Shown here: piece by piece, positions 39,862 through 49,356 of the stretch | Numbering within the stretch: the stretch's first letter is position 1 | How the letters are laid out: the number at the start of each line of letters is the position of its first letter | From: CAVUCH01 sp963763095 | GTDB lineage: Bacteria > Acidobacteriota > Vicinamibacteria > Vicinamibacterales > JAENWD01 | NCBI GenBank assembly: GCA_963763095.1 | Contig: CAVXNR010000016.1 | Location: 62,001-126,000 of the forward strand | Length of the DNA: 64,000 nt | Reading direction: 5' to 3' | Position numbers and translations under genes: made by a program | The notes under the pieces: generated by a model | Told to the model about the DNA's origin: nothing | Databases searched by the model: none | The model's input: only the letters and a program-made list of their open reading frames with translations

Positions 39862-41289
39862 ATGATGTTGTGGTATGCAGGCGTTGGCGGTGCTCTCCTG
39901 GGCGTGGGGATCCTGATGGCGAGCGGCGGCCGGGTAACCGGGCCAGGCAAGCCGGCGCCGCCTGAAATCCGACTGATGACGCTCGACCCGGGGCACTTCC
40001 ACGCGGCGCTCGTGCAGAAGACGATGTATCCCGGCGTCTCGCCCCAGGTGCACGTGTTCGCTCCGCTCGGTCCTGATCTGACGGCACATCTCACTCGCAT
40101 CTCCGCCTACAACGCACGCCAGGAACACCCGACCGCGTGGCAGCTCGAGGTGCACGCGAGCCCCGACTACTTGGAGCGGATGCTCGAGTCGCGGCCCGGC
40201 AACGTGGTCGTCATCTCGGGGCGGAACCGCCGCAAGGTCGAGCAAATCCTCGCATCCGTCTGGTCCGGCCTCAATGTGCTCGCGGACAAGCCGTGGATCC
40301 TGCGTTCGGCAGACCTGTCGTCCCTCAATGCCGCGTTGAGCGAGGCCGACACGAGGCGGCTCGTGGCCTACGACATCATGACGGAACGCTTCGAGGTTAC
40401 CAACGTGCTGCAGCGTGAGCTGGTGAGCGATCCGTCTGTGTTCGGACAGCCCGTGGAGGGCACACCGGCAGAGCCCGGCGTGTACATGGAGAGCGTGCAT
40501 CATTTGATGAAGGCAGTCTCGGGCGTACCCAACATCCGCCCCGGCTGGTTCTTCGACACGGCCGAGCAGGGTGAGGGCTTGAACGACATCGGCACGCACC
40601 TGGTGGATCTCGTGCAGTGGACACTCTTTCCGGAACAGGGCATCGACCACTCGCGAGATGTGCGTGTGCTCTCCGCGCAGCGGTGGCCGACGACGATCTC
40701 CGAAGCCGACTTCCGGCGCGTGACCGGGCAGCCGGGATTTCCGAGTGCGCTCTCGGGATACGTGAAGGACAGCGCGCTCGAGTACTTCTGCAACACGCTG
40801 GTCACGTACCGCCTGCGCGGCACGCACGTCACGCTGAACGTCATCTGGGACTGGGAAGCTCCCGAGGGAGGTGGGGACACGCACTTCGCCCGCTACCGCG
40901 GCGCGCTATCCACCATCGAGGTGCGGCAGACGCGGGCGGACGCGTTCCGTCCCGAACTGTACGTGCTGCCGGCGGACGCGACACAGGTTCCGCAGGTCCG
41001 CGCAGCCCTCGAGCGGAAGGTCGCGGCCTTGCAGCGCACCTATCCAGGGATCGGCGTGGACGAACGCGGCGGTCTGCTGCACGTGGCCATCCCTGACACC
41101 TACCGCCTGGGACACGAGGCGCACTTCGCCGAGGTGATGTCGCGCTACCTCGATTACCTGAGCGGCCGTGCCCGTATGCCCGCCTGGGAGCGGCCCAACA
41201 TGCTGGCGAAGTACTACGTGACAACGACGGGGACGGAGATGAGCCGTCAGTCAGAGCCGCGGCCCGCTCCGCGTCTGGCGCCTCGGTGA
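39862..41289 (+). CDS. Oxidoreductase with Gfo/Idh-type fold and Oxidoreduct_C domain
   Basis: 475 residues. A hydrophobic N-terminus (WYAGVGGALLGVGILMAS) acts as a signal or anchor. The fold-defining text LMTLDPGHFHAALVQKTMYPGV is typical of the putative oxidoreductase family with a dedicated C-terminal domain. VVISGRNRRKVEQI and LNVLADKPWILRSADL resemble the dinucleotide-binding half, with EKP replaced by DKP. VYMESVHHLMKAVSG and GEGLNDIGTHLVDLVQW lie in the C-terminal half. The substrate is unknown; sugar-derived compounds are likely given the GH88 and SDR genes before it. Confidence 0.8.
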   Translation: MMLWYAGVGGALLGVGILMASGGRVTGPGKPAPPEIRLMTLDPGHFHAALVQKTMYPGVSPQVHVFAPLGPDLTAHLTRISAYNARQEHPTAWQLEVHASPDYLERMLESRPGNVVVISGRNRRKVEQILASVWSGLNVLADKPWILRSADLSSLNAALSEADTRRLVAYDIMTERFEVTNVLQRELVSDPSVFGQPVEGTPAEPGVYMESVHHLMKAVSGVPNIRPGWFFDTAEQGEGLNDIGTHLVDLVQWTLFPEQGIDHSRDVRVLSAQRWPTTISEADFRRVTGQPGFPSALSGYVKDSALEYFCNTLVTYRLRGTHVTLNVIWDWEAPEGGGDTHFARYRGALSTIEVRQTRADAFRPELYVLPADATQVPQVRAALERKVAALQRTYPGIGVDERGGLLHVAIPDTYRLGHEAHFAEVMSRYLDYLSGRARMPAWERPNMLAKYYVTTTGTEMSRQSEPRPAPRLAPR

Positions 41290-41298
41290 GACGGCCCG

Positions 41299-41443
41299 CA
41301 ATGCACAATGCACGAATGAACAATGCACAATGGAAACGCGGAGACGATAGTAGGTACCCGCGTGAGGGGTGGCGCCGAATCGCTTTCCCGGGCGCCTCAA
41401 CTTGCGTTGTGTGCATTCTGCATTCTGCATCGTGCATTAAACG
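41299..41443. repeat. Imperfect inverted repeat of AATGCAC units
   Basis: The left arm (41299-41333) contains several AATGCAC and CAATG units. The right arm (41405-41443) has the complementary GTGCATT/CTGCATT units. About 70 bases lie between. It occupies the gap between two convergent genes and has the size and shape of a small non-coding insertion or a double-sided hairpin. Confidence 0.7.
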
Positions 41444-41445
41444 TC

Positions 41446-42468
41446 TCACATCGTCCCTGGCCTCCAGCTCAATCCCAACCCCACGATGCGCTCCAGCAAC
41501 CCTTCGTAGGTGACGCCCCCGCGTTCGGCTGACTCGGCGAAGTCTTCGCCGTAGGCGAGCTGCGGGTTCGGGTTGGCCTCGAGGACATAGATGCGCCCCG
41601 CGCCGTCCATCCGCAGATCGATGCGCGCATAGCCGGTCAACGCAAGCGTTCGGTAGGCCCGTCTCGCGATGCGCTGGATCTGTTCAGCGGCCCCCTCCGG
41701 CAGTTGTTGGGCCTGATCGGTCATGATGCCGTAGCGCTCCTGGTACTTGGTGCTCCACTTCACGCGCTCGGTCGCGATTGGCCAGCTGCCGCCCTCGATC
41801 ATCTTCTCGAAGTGCATTTCCCACACCGGGAAGACCCGCACGCGATCGTTGCCGAGCAGCCCCACGTAGAGCTCACGCCCGTCGATGTAGCGCTCCACGA
41901 TCGCGTCGGTGCCGATGCTCTGGTGGATGAACTCGACCCGCCGCCGCAGATGTTCCTCATCCGTCACCACCGACGCCTGCGAGATGCCCACCGACGCCTC
42001 GTATGTCAGCGATTTCACGATCAACGGGAACGCGAGCCTGCGGGGCAGCTTCACGCCGCGCCGCGGCCGGAACACCGCGAACTCCGGCACCGGGATGCGA
42101 TGATAGGCCATCAACTGCTTCGACAGCGCCTTGTCGCGAGCCAAGAGGAGCCCCCGCGGGTTGCATCCCGTATACGGCACCTTCAGCAGCTCGAGGTAGC
42201 TCACCACGTTCATGTCGAACGTCGTCACATCGTCGAACGACTCGAGCAGGTTGAAGACGATGGTGGGCTTCCACTGGTCGATGGCGGTCCGGATCACGCC
42301 GAGGTCGTCGTGGACGCCGAGCGGCAGCACCTCGTGGCCGATCTCGCGCAGCGTCTCGATCACGTCGTATTCCATCTTCCACGGCGCGGCGAGCACGTCG
42401 ATGCCTTCCGTATCGGCCGGCGGCACGAGGTGCTTGTGCACGAGCGTGAGCACGCGCTGCGACTTCAT
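41446..42468 (-). CDS. ATP-grasp ligase, D-Ala-D-Ala ligase-like
   Basis: 340 residues, no signal. Pre-ATP-grasp Rossmann part with VFNLLESFDDVTTFDMNVVSYLE, and GCNPRGLLLARDKALSKQLM, which matches the D-Ala-D-Ala ligase pattern (GxxxxALxxDKxxxK). The ATP-binding half has PLIVKSLTYEASVGISQASVV, IVERYIDGRELYVGLLGN and, at the metal site, RIDLRMDGAGRIYVLEANPNPQLA. It joins a carboxylate to an amine using ATP. Housekeeping Ddl is usually shorter and lies with mur genes, so this is more likely a specialised peptide-forming enzyme. The ATG overlaps the end of the metallopeptidase gene by 4 bases. Confidence 0.85.
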   Translation of the reverse strand: MKSQRVLTLVHKHLVPPADTEGIDVLAAPWKMEYDVIETLREIGHEVLPLGVHDDLGVIRTAIDQWKPTIVFNLLESFDDVTTFDMNVVSYLELLKVPYTGCNPRGLLLARDKALSKQLMAYHRIPVPEFAVFRPRRGVKLPRRLAFPLIVKSLTYEASVGISQASVVTDEEHLRRRVEFIHQSIGTDAIVERYIDGRELYVGLLGNDRVRVFPVWEMHFEKMIEGGSWPIATERVKWSTKYQERYGIMTDQAQQLPEGAAEQIQRIARRAYRTLALTGYARIDLRMDGAGRIYVLEANPNPQLAYGEDFAESAERGGVTYEGLLERIVGLGLSWRPGTM

Positions 42469-43547
42469 AGCGCCACCCGGTGCCCGCCGCTATGCAGGTA
42501 GTTCATGGCCTGCACGGTGAGCAGCACGGTGAACTGCTGCCGTGCCTCGTCTTCCGGGACGGCAAGCCGCAGTTTCAATTGCCGCGAGCGCTCGATCATG
42601 TCTTCAAGCACCTGGTCGATCGTGTACTGGTAAATCCCGGTCCATGACGACACCAGCTGCCGCACCGACCGCCGGATACGCCCGATGAACTGGGATGCCG
42701 CCATGTTGCCGCCGAACTCTGGCGCGTCGGAGAACAGGCGCCGCAGGTCGCGGTCGTAGAAGGCCGGGTAGTCCACCCCGTAATGGCGCCGCTTCCTGCG
42801 ATAGTGCTGCCTCAGTGTCTTCCGCAGCCGCGGCAGTGGGTCGAGCGTCTTCCCGGAAGTGACGAGCGGCTCGCGGCCCGCGAGCGATTGCATCAAGCGG
42901 TCCATGTACTGGAGCTTCTTCAGCGCCGGCCACTCGTGATATCGCTTCTCCCAGTCGGAGCTTGGCGTGAGCCACACCGCGAAGGTTTCCGCGAAGTCCT
43001 CGTCCGGGTGACTCTGCGCGTACCACGCATCGAGGTGCAGGACGAAGCTCTTGCTGTATGGCTTGGGCGCATAGAACTCGGGGTACTCCTGGCTCGGGCT
43101 GCCAAAGATCTCACGGCGTTGCCTTTTTCGGCGGAGGGCAAAGGCGTTATCGATGGCGTGCCCCGCCTCGTGCCGGAGAATGCGCATGCACCACTCGGGA
43201 TCGCCCCCTTCTACTTCGAGCATCTGCGCGAGCTCGAGCTTTGCGAGGCGCGGGTGCGCCAGGTAGAAAGGGATGGCCAACCCGGGAATGCCGTCCGGAG
43301 TAAACCACTCATCCGACAACCAGTAGTGGGGACGAAACGTGAGACCTCGTGCCGCCAGCTCCTCGTGCAGCTGCGCGATGCGCGGCTCGAGCGCACTGCC
43401 TTCGATGCGGATGTCGAGCTGCCGCATCTGCAGGTCGAGCAGCTCCTCGTCCGAGAGCTCCGCGAGCCGCTCGGAACCGGTGAGCGGATGCTGCACGGGG
43501 CGCGGATCGTGCGCGGGCTTGTCGCCGGAGATCGGTTCGTCTGGCAT
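42465..43547 (-). CDS. Putative zinc metallopeptidase
   Basis: 360 residues, no signal peptide. A zincin helix reads RHEAGHAIDNAF (H126, E127, H130). A likely third ligand is E187 in DEDFAETFAVWL, about 57 residues later. WCMRIL before the helix and PEFYAPKPYSKSFVLHLDAWYAQ after it look conserved in a poorly known family of putative zinc-binding metallopeptidases. It may cut peptides or, in this setting, process the product of the ATP-grasp ligase. Overlaps that gene by 4 bases and lies 5 bases after the MFS gene. Confidence 0.8.
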   Translation of the reverse strand: MPDEPISGDKPAHDPRPVQHPLTGSERLAELSDEELLDLQMRQLDIRIEGSALEPRIAQLHEELAARGLTFRPHYWLSDEWFTPDGIPGLAIPFYLAHPRLAKLELAQMLEVEGGDPEWCMRILRHEAGHAIDNAFALRRKRQRREIFGSPSQEYPEFYAPKPYSKSFVLHLDAWYAQSHPDEDFAETFAVWLTPSSDWEKRYHEWPALKKLQYMDRLMQSLAGREPLVTSGKTLDPLPRLRKTLRQHYRRKRRHYGVDYPAFYDRDLRRLFSDAPEFGGNMAASQFIGRIRRSVRQLVSSWTGIYQYTIDQVLEDMIERSRQLKLRLAVPEDEARQQFTVLLTVQAMNYLHSGGHRVAL

Positions 43548-43552
43548 TCGAA

Positions 43553-44788
43553 TCAGCTGCCGCCAGCCTGTCCCGCCGGCTGCGCGGCCGCCAGCCGCGT
43601 CCCTGGCAGTGCCAGGACCGCCAGGGCGCCGATCGCCGCGAGCGTCATCAGCACCGCGAAGCCGGCGTGATACGACCCTGTCTGATCCCGAAGGGTGGCG
43701 ACCGTCATCGGCGCCACCGCCTCGGCGACGCCGTCGGCCGTCAGGACGATCCCCATCACGCGTCCGAGCGCCCGCACACCGAACAAGTCGGCCGCCATGA
43801 GCGGGATGATCATGTAGTCGCCGCCGAGTCCAACGCCAAACGCCGCGGCGAAGACGTAGATCGCCGCTGGGATGGACGCGAAGAACAACAGCGGAATCGA
43901 GCAGGCCACGATGGCATAGATGAGGAGCATCACCCGCCTGCGGGCGTAGTGATCAGCCAGGTATCCCATGAGCAGTCGCCCGACCAGGCTGCCCGCGAGC
44001 ACCAGCGAGAGAACGCGCGCGACCTCTCCCTGCGTGTACCCGACATCGAGACTCAGGTACAACTTCAGGTTCTGCATCGTGCCGCCCACGGCGCCGATCG
44101 AGCACATGCTGCCGATGAGAAGCAGAAGGAACGCGCGCTGACGGACGATCGGCCCGAGGGGCACCAGCGCAGCGCCACCGGTCGGTGGAGCAACAGGAGC
44201 CGCCACGCGGGACTCCGGTGGTCGCTCGTGAATGAAGAAGGCGGGTGGCAGGGCCACCGCAATCATGAGGAGCCCGAGCAGCATCAGCGCCGTCTGCCAG
44301 CCGTATGCCTGTGTGAGCGCGTACGCCAGCAGCGGTACCAGCGCCCCACCCACGCCGATGCCGAGGTACGCGAACCCCATCGCCTTGCCCCGATTGCTGT
44401 CGAACCAGCGTGAGAGCAGCACCTGGTTCGGCAGCGGGCCGCCGCAGACGTAGCCGAGCGCGTTGAACAGGTAGAACACGTAGAACCCGGTGAGCGTGGT
44501 AGTGCTGCCCAGGCCCACGAGCGCGCCACCGGCCATGACGATGCCGACCAGCATCAGCCGCTTCGGTCCGAAGCGATCGACCACCCAGCCCGCGATGAAC
44601 CCGAAGAGCGGCCCGATCAGCAGCTTGCTGTAGGCGTTGCCGGACGTGACCTGCTGGCGCGTCCACCCGAACTCGCGGACCATGTGGTCATAGAAGAACG
44701 GCAGGCCGTACAGGGCCACCCCGACGATCGCAAACAGCGCGAGGAACGCGGTCACCGCGACGTGGGTCTGGGCTCTCGTGGTGTTCAT
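43553..44788 (-). CDS. MFS transporter, OFA/monocarboxylate-like
   Basis: 411 residues with twelve helices. The first loop has DHMVREFGWTRQQVTSGNAY, typical of the oxalate/formate antiporter and monocarboxylate porter group. FGFIAGWVVDRFGPKRLM is the motif A loop. A charged central linker near 200 precedes the second half. Downstream the metallopeptidase and ATP-grasp genes follow with almost no gap, so it may export or import their product, or be a simple carboxylate carrier. The OYE homologue ends 10 bases upstream of its start region. Confidence 0.85.
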   Translation of the reverse strand: MNTTRAQTHVAVTAFLALFAIVGVALYGLPFFYDHMVREFGWTRQQVTSGNAYSKLLIGPLFGFIAGWVVDRFGPKRLMLVGIVMAGGALVGLGSTTTLTGFYVFYLFNALGYVCGGPLPNQVLLSRWFDSNRGKAMGFAYLGIGVGGALVPLLAYALTQAYGWQTALMLLGLLMIAVALPPAFFIHERPPESRVAAPVAPPTGGAALVPLGPIVRQRAFLLLLIGSMCSIGAVGGTMQNLKLYLSLDVGYTQGEVARVLSLVLAGSLVGRLLMGYLADHYARRRVMLLIYAIVACSIPLLFFASIPAAIYVFAAAFGVGLGGDYMIIPLMAADLFGVRALGRVMGIVLTADGVAEAVAPMTVATLRDQTGSYHAGFAVLMTLAAIGALAVLALPGTRLAAAQPAGQAGGS

Positions 44789-44798
44789 CGATCGCGAC

Positions 44799-46232
<1,434 letters not shown>

Positions 46233-46261
46233 GGGTGCGGCGTCACGTTATCACGGGATGG

Positions 46262-46364
46262 AGGTCGCCCGGGCGCTTTGGCGCCTACGCTGTTGCCTGG
46301 CCCGGGCGCTTCAGCCCCGGGGCACACGGACACCAGTCGCCCGGGGGCGCTTCGGCCCCGCGCC
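46262..46364. repeat. Three GC-rich hairpins with CCCGGGCGC arms
   Basis: Copies with CCCGGGCGCTTTGGCGCC (about 46268), GCCCGGGCGCTTCAGCCCCG (from about 46300) and GCCCGGGGGCGCTTCGGCCC (from about 46339). They resemble the third hairpin at 37541-37564 and form a second sub-family of intergenic palindromes. They lie between the OYE gene start and the end of the feo operon. Confidence 0.7.
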
Positions 46365-46375
46365 TACACGTCACC

Positions 46376-46531
46376 TCAATGGCAGTCGTGATTGGGTCGC
46401 TTCTTGATCGAGGAGAGCGGCACGAACGTCTGCGTGCCCTTGCGCCGGCGGCGCCGGGTGAGCATCCGCTGCGCGAGAAAATAAACGGCACCAGAGACCA
46501 CCGCCACGACGCCGGCAGCTTGCCAGTCCAT
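46376..46531 (-). CDS. Small FeoB-associated membrane protein
   Basis: 51 residues beginning MDWQAAGVVAVVSGAVYFLA, one membrane helix followed by a run of five Arg/Lys and a basic tail ending RPNHDCH. The gene starts 8 bases after feoB, in the place where many genomes encode a small FeoB-associated Cys-rich membrane protein beginning with the same MDWQ text. Unlike those, it has one Cys near the end instead of a CGGC-type cluster. It probably helps FeoB assembly or iron transfer. It is missed easily because of its size. Confidence 0.72.
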   Translation of the reverse strand: MDWQAAGVVAVVSGAVYFLAQRMLTRRRRRKGTQTFVPLSSIKKRPNHDCH

Positions 46532-46539
46532 TCGACGCC

Positions 46540-48774
46540 TCAGGAGAAACCGAGCAAGCGGCCCGCCTGGAACACGACGAAGGCCGCCGTGTACGCGACC
46601 GCCGTCTGATAGGCGAACATGAAGGCCGGCCACTTCCACGAGCCCGACTCGCGGCGCACTACCGCCAGCGTGCTCATGCACTGGCACGCCAGCACGAAGA
46701 ACACCATCAGCGACACGCCCGTGAGCGGCGTCATCAGCCGCGATCCATCGGCGCGCGTTGCCGATCGCAAGGCATCGCGGAGCGGCTGGTTCTGCTCGTC
46801 GGCGTCGTTGATGTCGAACACGATGCCCATCGTCGATACGAACACCTCGCGCGCGGCGAATGCACCGAGGATGCCGACACCGATTCGCCAGTCGAACCCG
46901 AGCGGCGCGATGAGTGGTTCGATGACGTGCCCGATGCGGCCAGCGACGCTGTGGCGGAGCTGCTCGCCGCGCTCCCGGCCCGAGAGAGTGTTCAGTGCGT
47001 CGATCCGCGCCTCGCCTGCCAGCGACGCCTCGATGCGTGCCCGTTCGCCGGCGAAGTGCCGGGCCGCCGTGTCGCTCTTCGGATAGCTCAGAAGCGCCCA
47101 GAGCACGATCGTGAGCGCCAGGATAACGGTGCCGGCGTTGACCAGAAACGACCGGACCTGCTGCCACGTGGTTCGCAGGAGCACCCGCAGCACCGGCCTG
47201 CGGTAGGGCGGCAGCTCCAGCATCAACGTCGGGCGCGGTCCGCGAAAGATCGTGCGACGCAGGACCGCCGCCGCCGCCAGCGCCGCCGTGACCGACAGGA
47301 AGTACATGGCGAACAGCGCCACCGCGCCAGCGCTGACGATACCGAATGCACGGGCCGACGGGCTGAACACCGTCGCGATCACGAGGACGTAGATGGGCAG
47401 CCGTGCGCTGCACGAGATGAGCGGCAGCACCATCATCGTCAGGAGGCGGTCGGTCCGGTTGTCGAGCGTGCGCGTCGCGAGCACCGCGGGCACCGCACAG
47501 GAGAACCCCGACAGCATCGGGACGAACGACTTCCCGTGCAGGCCGATGCGGCCCATCAGCCGATCGATGACGAACGCCACGCGGGCCAGGTACCCGAGGT
47601 CCTCGAGCACGCCGATGAACAGGAACAGCATCGCGATCTGCGGGATGAACACGACGACGTTCCCGACGCCGGCAATGACCCCGTCGACGAGGAGATCCCG
47701 CAGCGGACCCGCGGGCATCAGGCCGGTCACCGCGTTCTGAATCCAGGCGACCTGCGATTCGATCAGGGTGATGGCGGGCTCCGACCAGGCGAACAGTGCC
47801 TGAAACAGCACGAGCATCACGCTCGCGAACACCGCGAAGCCCCAGAGGCGGTGCGTGAGCACGCGATCCATGCGCTCGGTCCACGTGAGCCCCGCGGGCG
47901 GCGTCACCGTGACCGCCTGCGCGACCGCCGCGTCCACGTGGGCATAGCGACCGCCGATGATCTCATGGTCGAGATCGCGCCGGGCCTGCAGTGCTCGCGC
48001 ACGGATGCGGGCCGCGTGGGTGCGCAGGGCAGGATCGATCCCGGTCAGGTCGTCGCGCGCACCGTCGTCCAGCGAGAGCAGCAGCCAGATGGCCCAGGCG
48101 CGTCGTGCCGCATCCGGGAGCGCCGGCGAACCGTGGGCCACGGCGGCCGCGAGCTCGGTGATGTCTGCCTCAGCTTGCGGCCCGAGGCGTGCCGCTGCAC
48201 GCGGTGGCCGCCCCTGCTCGATGGCTCGGCCTACGGCTGCAGCCAGCTCGCCCAGGCCTTCCCGGCGCGGCGCGATGACGGGAACGACCTCGGCGCCGAT
48301 CGCAGCCGACAACGTCGGGAGCGACACCTGGACACCCTGAGCCGCGGCAGCGTCGATCATGCTGAGCGCCACGACGACAGGGATACCCGTCTCGATGATC
48401 TCGTTCGCGAAGTAGAGGTGACGGGCGAGCGCCGTCGCATCGGCGACAACGACGACAGCGTCTGGAGGCGCGGACGTGCGGCCGAGGATCGCGTCGACCG
48501 CGACCTGCTCGTCCCGTGAGCGCGCGCTGAGGCTGTAGGTGCCGGGCAGGTCGACCAGCTCCACTGCGCCCAGGCCATGGACCTGCATCGTCGCGGACGT
48601 GAGCGCAACGGTTACGCCCGGATAGTTGCTGACCTTGTTGGTTGCGCCGGTAAGCGCGTTGAACAGCGTGGACTTGCCGGCGTTGGGGTTGCCGGCCACC
48701 AGGACTGTCGGATGAGCTCTGGCTTCTGGCGCCGCCGCACGTCTGCGGTCTGCGGCTGCGCTGGCGGCGCTCAC
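46540..48774 (-). CDS. feoB: Ferrous iron transport protein FeoB
   Basis: 744 residues from GTG 48774 (overlaps feoA by 4 bases). The N-terminal G domain has G1 GNPNAGKST (28-36), GVTVAL around the G2 Thr, and G3 DLPG (75-78). The G4 motif is VVALSMID, in which the normal Asn of NxxD is Ser138. Gate and core membrane domains follow with the conserved MLSGFSCAVPAVLATRTL and a C-terminal CQCMSTLAVVRRE segment. It is the inner-membrane Fe(II) importer. Expected regulation is by Fur through the box at 49054. Confidence 0.95.
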   Translation of the reverse strand: MSAASAAADRRRAAAPEARAHPTVLVAGNPNAGKSTLFNALTGATNKVSNYPGVTVALTSATMQVHGLGAVELVDLPGTYSLSARSRDEQVAVDAILGRTSAPPDAVVVVADATALARHLYFANEIIETGIPVVVALSMIDAAAAQGVQVSLPTLSAAIGAEVVPVIAPRREGLGELAAAVGRAIEQGRPPRAAARLGPQAEADITELAAAVAHGSPALPDAARRAWAIWLLLSLDDGARDDLTGIDPALRTHAARIRARALQARRDLDHEIIGGRYAHVDAAVAQAVTVTPPAGLTWTERMDRVLTHRLWGFAVFASVMLVLFQALFAWSEPAITLIESQVAWIQNAVTGLMPAGPLRDLLVDGVIAGVGNVVVFIPQIAMLFLFIGVLEDLGYLARVAFVIDRLMGRIGLHGKSFVPMLSGFSCAVPAVLATRTLDNRTDRLLTMMVLPLISCSARLPIYVLVIATVFSPSARAFGIVSAGAVALFAMYFLSVTAALAAAAVLRRTIFRGPRPTLMLELPPYRRPVLRVLLRTTWQQVRSFLVNAGTVILALTIVLWALLSYPKSDTAARHFAGERARIEASLAGEARIDALNTLSGRERGEQLRHSVAGRIGHVIEPLIAPLGFDWRIGVGILGAFAAREVFVSTMGIVFDINDADEQNQPLRDALRSATRADGSRLMTPLTGVSLMVFFVLACQCMSTLAVVRRESGSWKWPAFMFAYQTAVAYTAAFVVFQAGRLLGFS

Positions 48775-49016
48775 ACCACCGTCTCGTCCACTTCGATGCC
48801 GAGGGCTTCGCTTCGGCGGATGGAGAGCGCGTAATTCCGGACGCGCAGTTCCAGCGGGTCGCCAAGCGGAGCCACCCGGGTCACGGTGACGCGCGTCCCC
48901 GGCACCAGCCCGAGCTCCATCAGACGGCGGGCAATCGACCGCCCGTTGCTGACACGACGGACTACCGCGGAGGTGCCGAGCGGAACACCCGCAAGCGATT
49001 TCGCAAGACCAGGCAT
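48771..49016 (-). CDS. feoA: Ferrous iron transport protein FeoA
   Basis: 81 residues from ATG 49016; longer readings would run through the Fur site. SH3-like fold text: SLAGVPLGTSAVVRRVS, RRLMELGLVPGTRVTVTRVAPLGDPLELRVRNYALSIRR in pieces. It is a cytoplasmic partner that binds and tunes FeoB. The stop overlaps the feoB GTG start as GTGA. Confidence 0.92.
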   Translation of the reverse strand: MPGLAKSLAGVPLGTSAVVRRVSNGRSIARRLMELGLVPGTRVTVTRVAPLGDPLELRVRNYALSIRRSEALGIEVDETVV

Positions 49017-49053
49017 GTTTTCGACCGAGAAGGATGGCCGAGGCAAATGAAAC

Positions 49054-49068
49054 TGAGAATCAGTCTCA
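49054..49068 (-). promoter_or_regulatory. Fur box upstream of feoAB
   Basis: TGAGAATCAGTCTCA is a 7-1-7 inverted repeat with six of seven pairs matching. It is close to the accepted Fur core TGATAATNATTATCA. It lies 38 bases before the feoA start within an A-rich patch, which stands out in this GC-rich sequence. Iron-loaded Fur would repress feoAB here. Confidence 0.8.
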
Positions 49069-49356
49069 AAAGGGTACTCCTGCCCGCCCGGGGGGTCAAG
49101 AGGGGAGACTAAACAGCTCCTTGCGGGTAATTCCGGAATACCGTCGAGCCGGTCGGCCTGCCACGCGCGTGTGCGCTGCCGGGGATGCGCAGCTGTTACC
49201 CCGCGCCACGTTCGTGCGCTCTGTCTTCGACCCCTCCTTGCCGCCTCGTGGGCGCTCGGCTTAGAATCCGGTGCACTTGCCCGACCATCCCCCTTGGCGC
49301 TGGAGTAGCGCCATGTGCCGCGGTCGCGGGTTGCCCGTCTCCAGGAGATCCCTCCT

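Noticed and set aside
41446..42468. Calling the ATP-grasp gene ddl
   Set aside because: It lacks the mur/fts context and differs in length and N-terminus; a specialised ligase is more likely.
46927..48519. Plus-strand open frame of 530 codons opposite feoB
   Set aside because: Composition is typical of an antisense shadow, and feoB has all its motifs.
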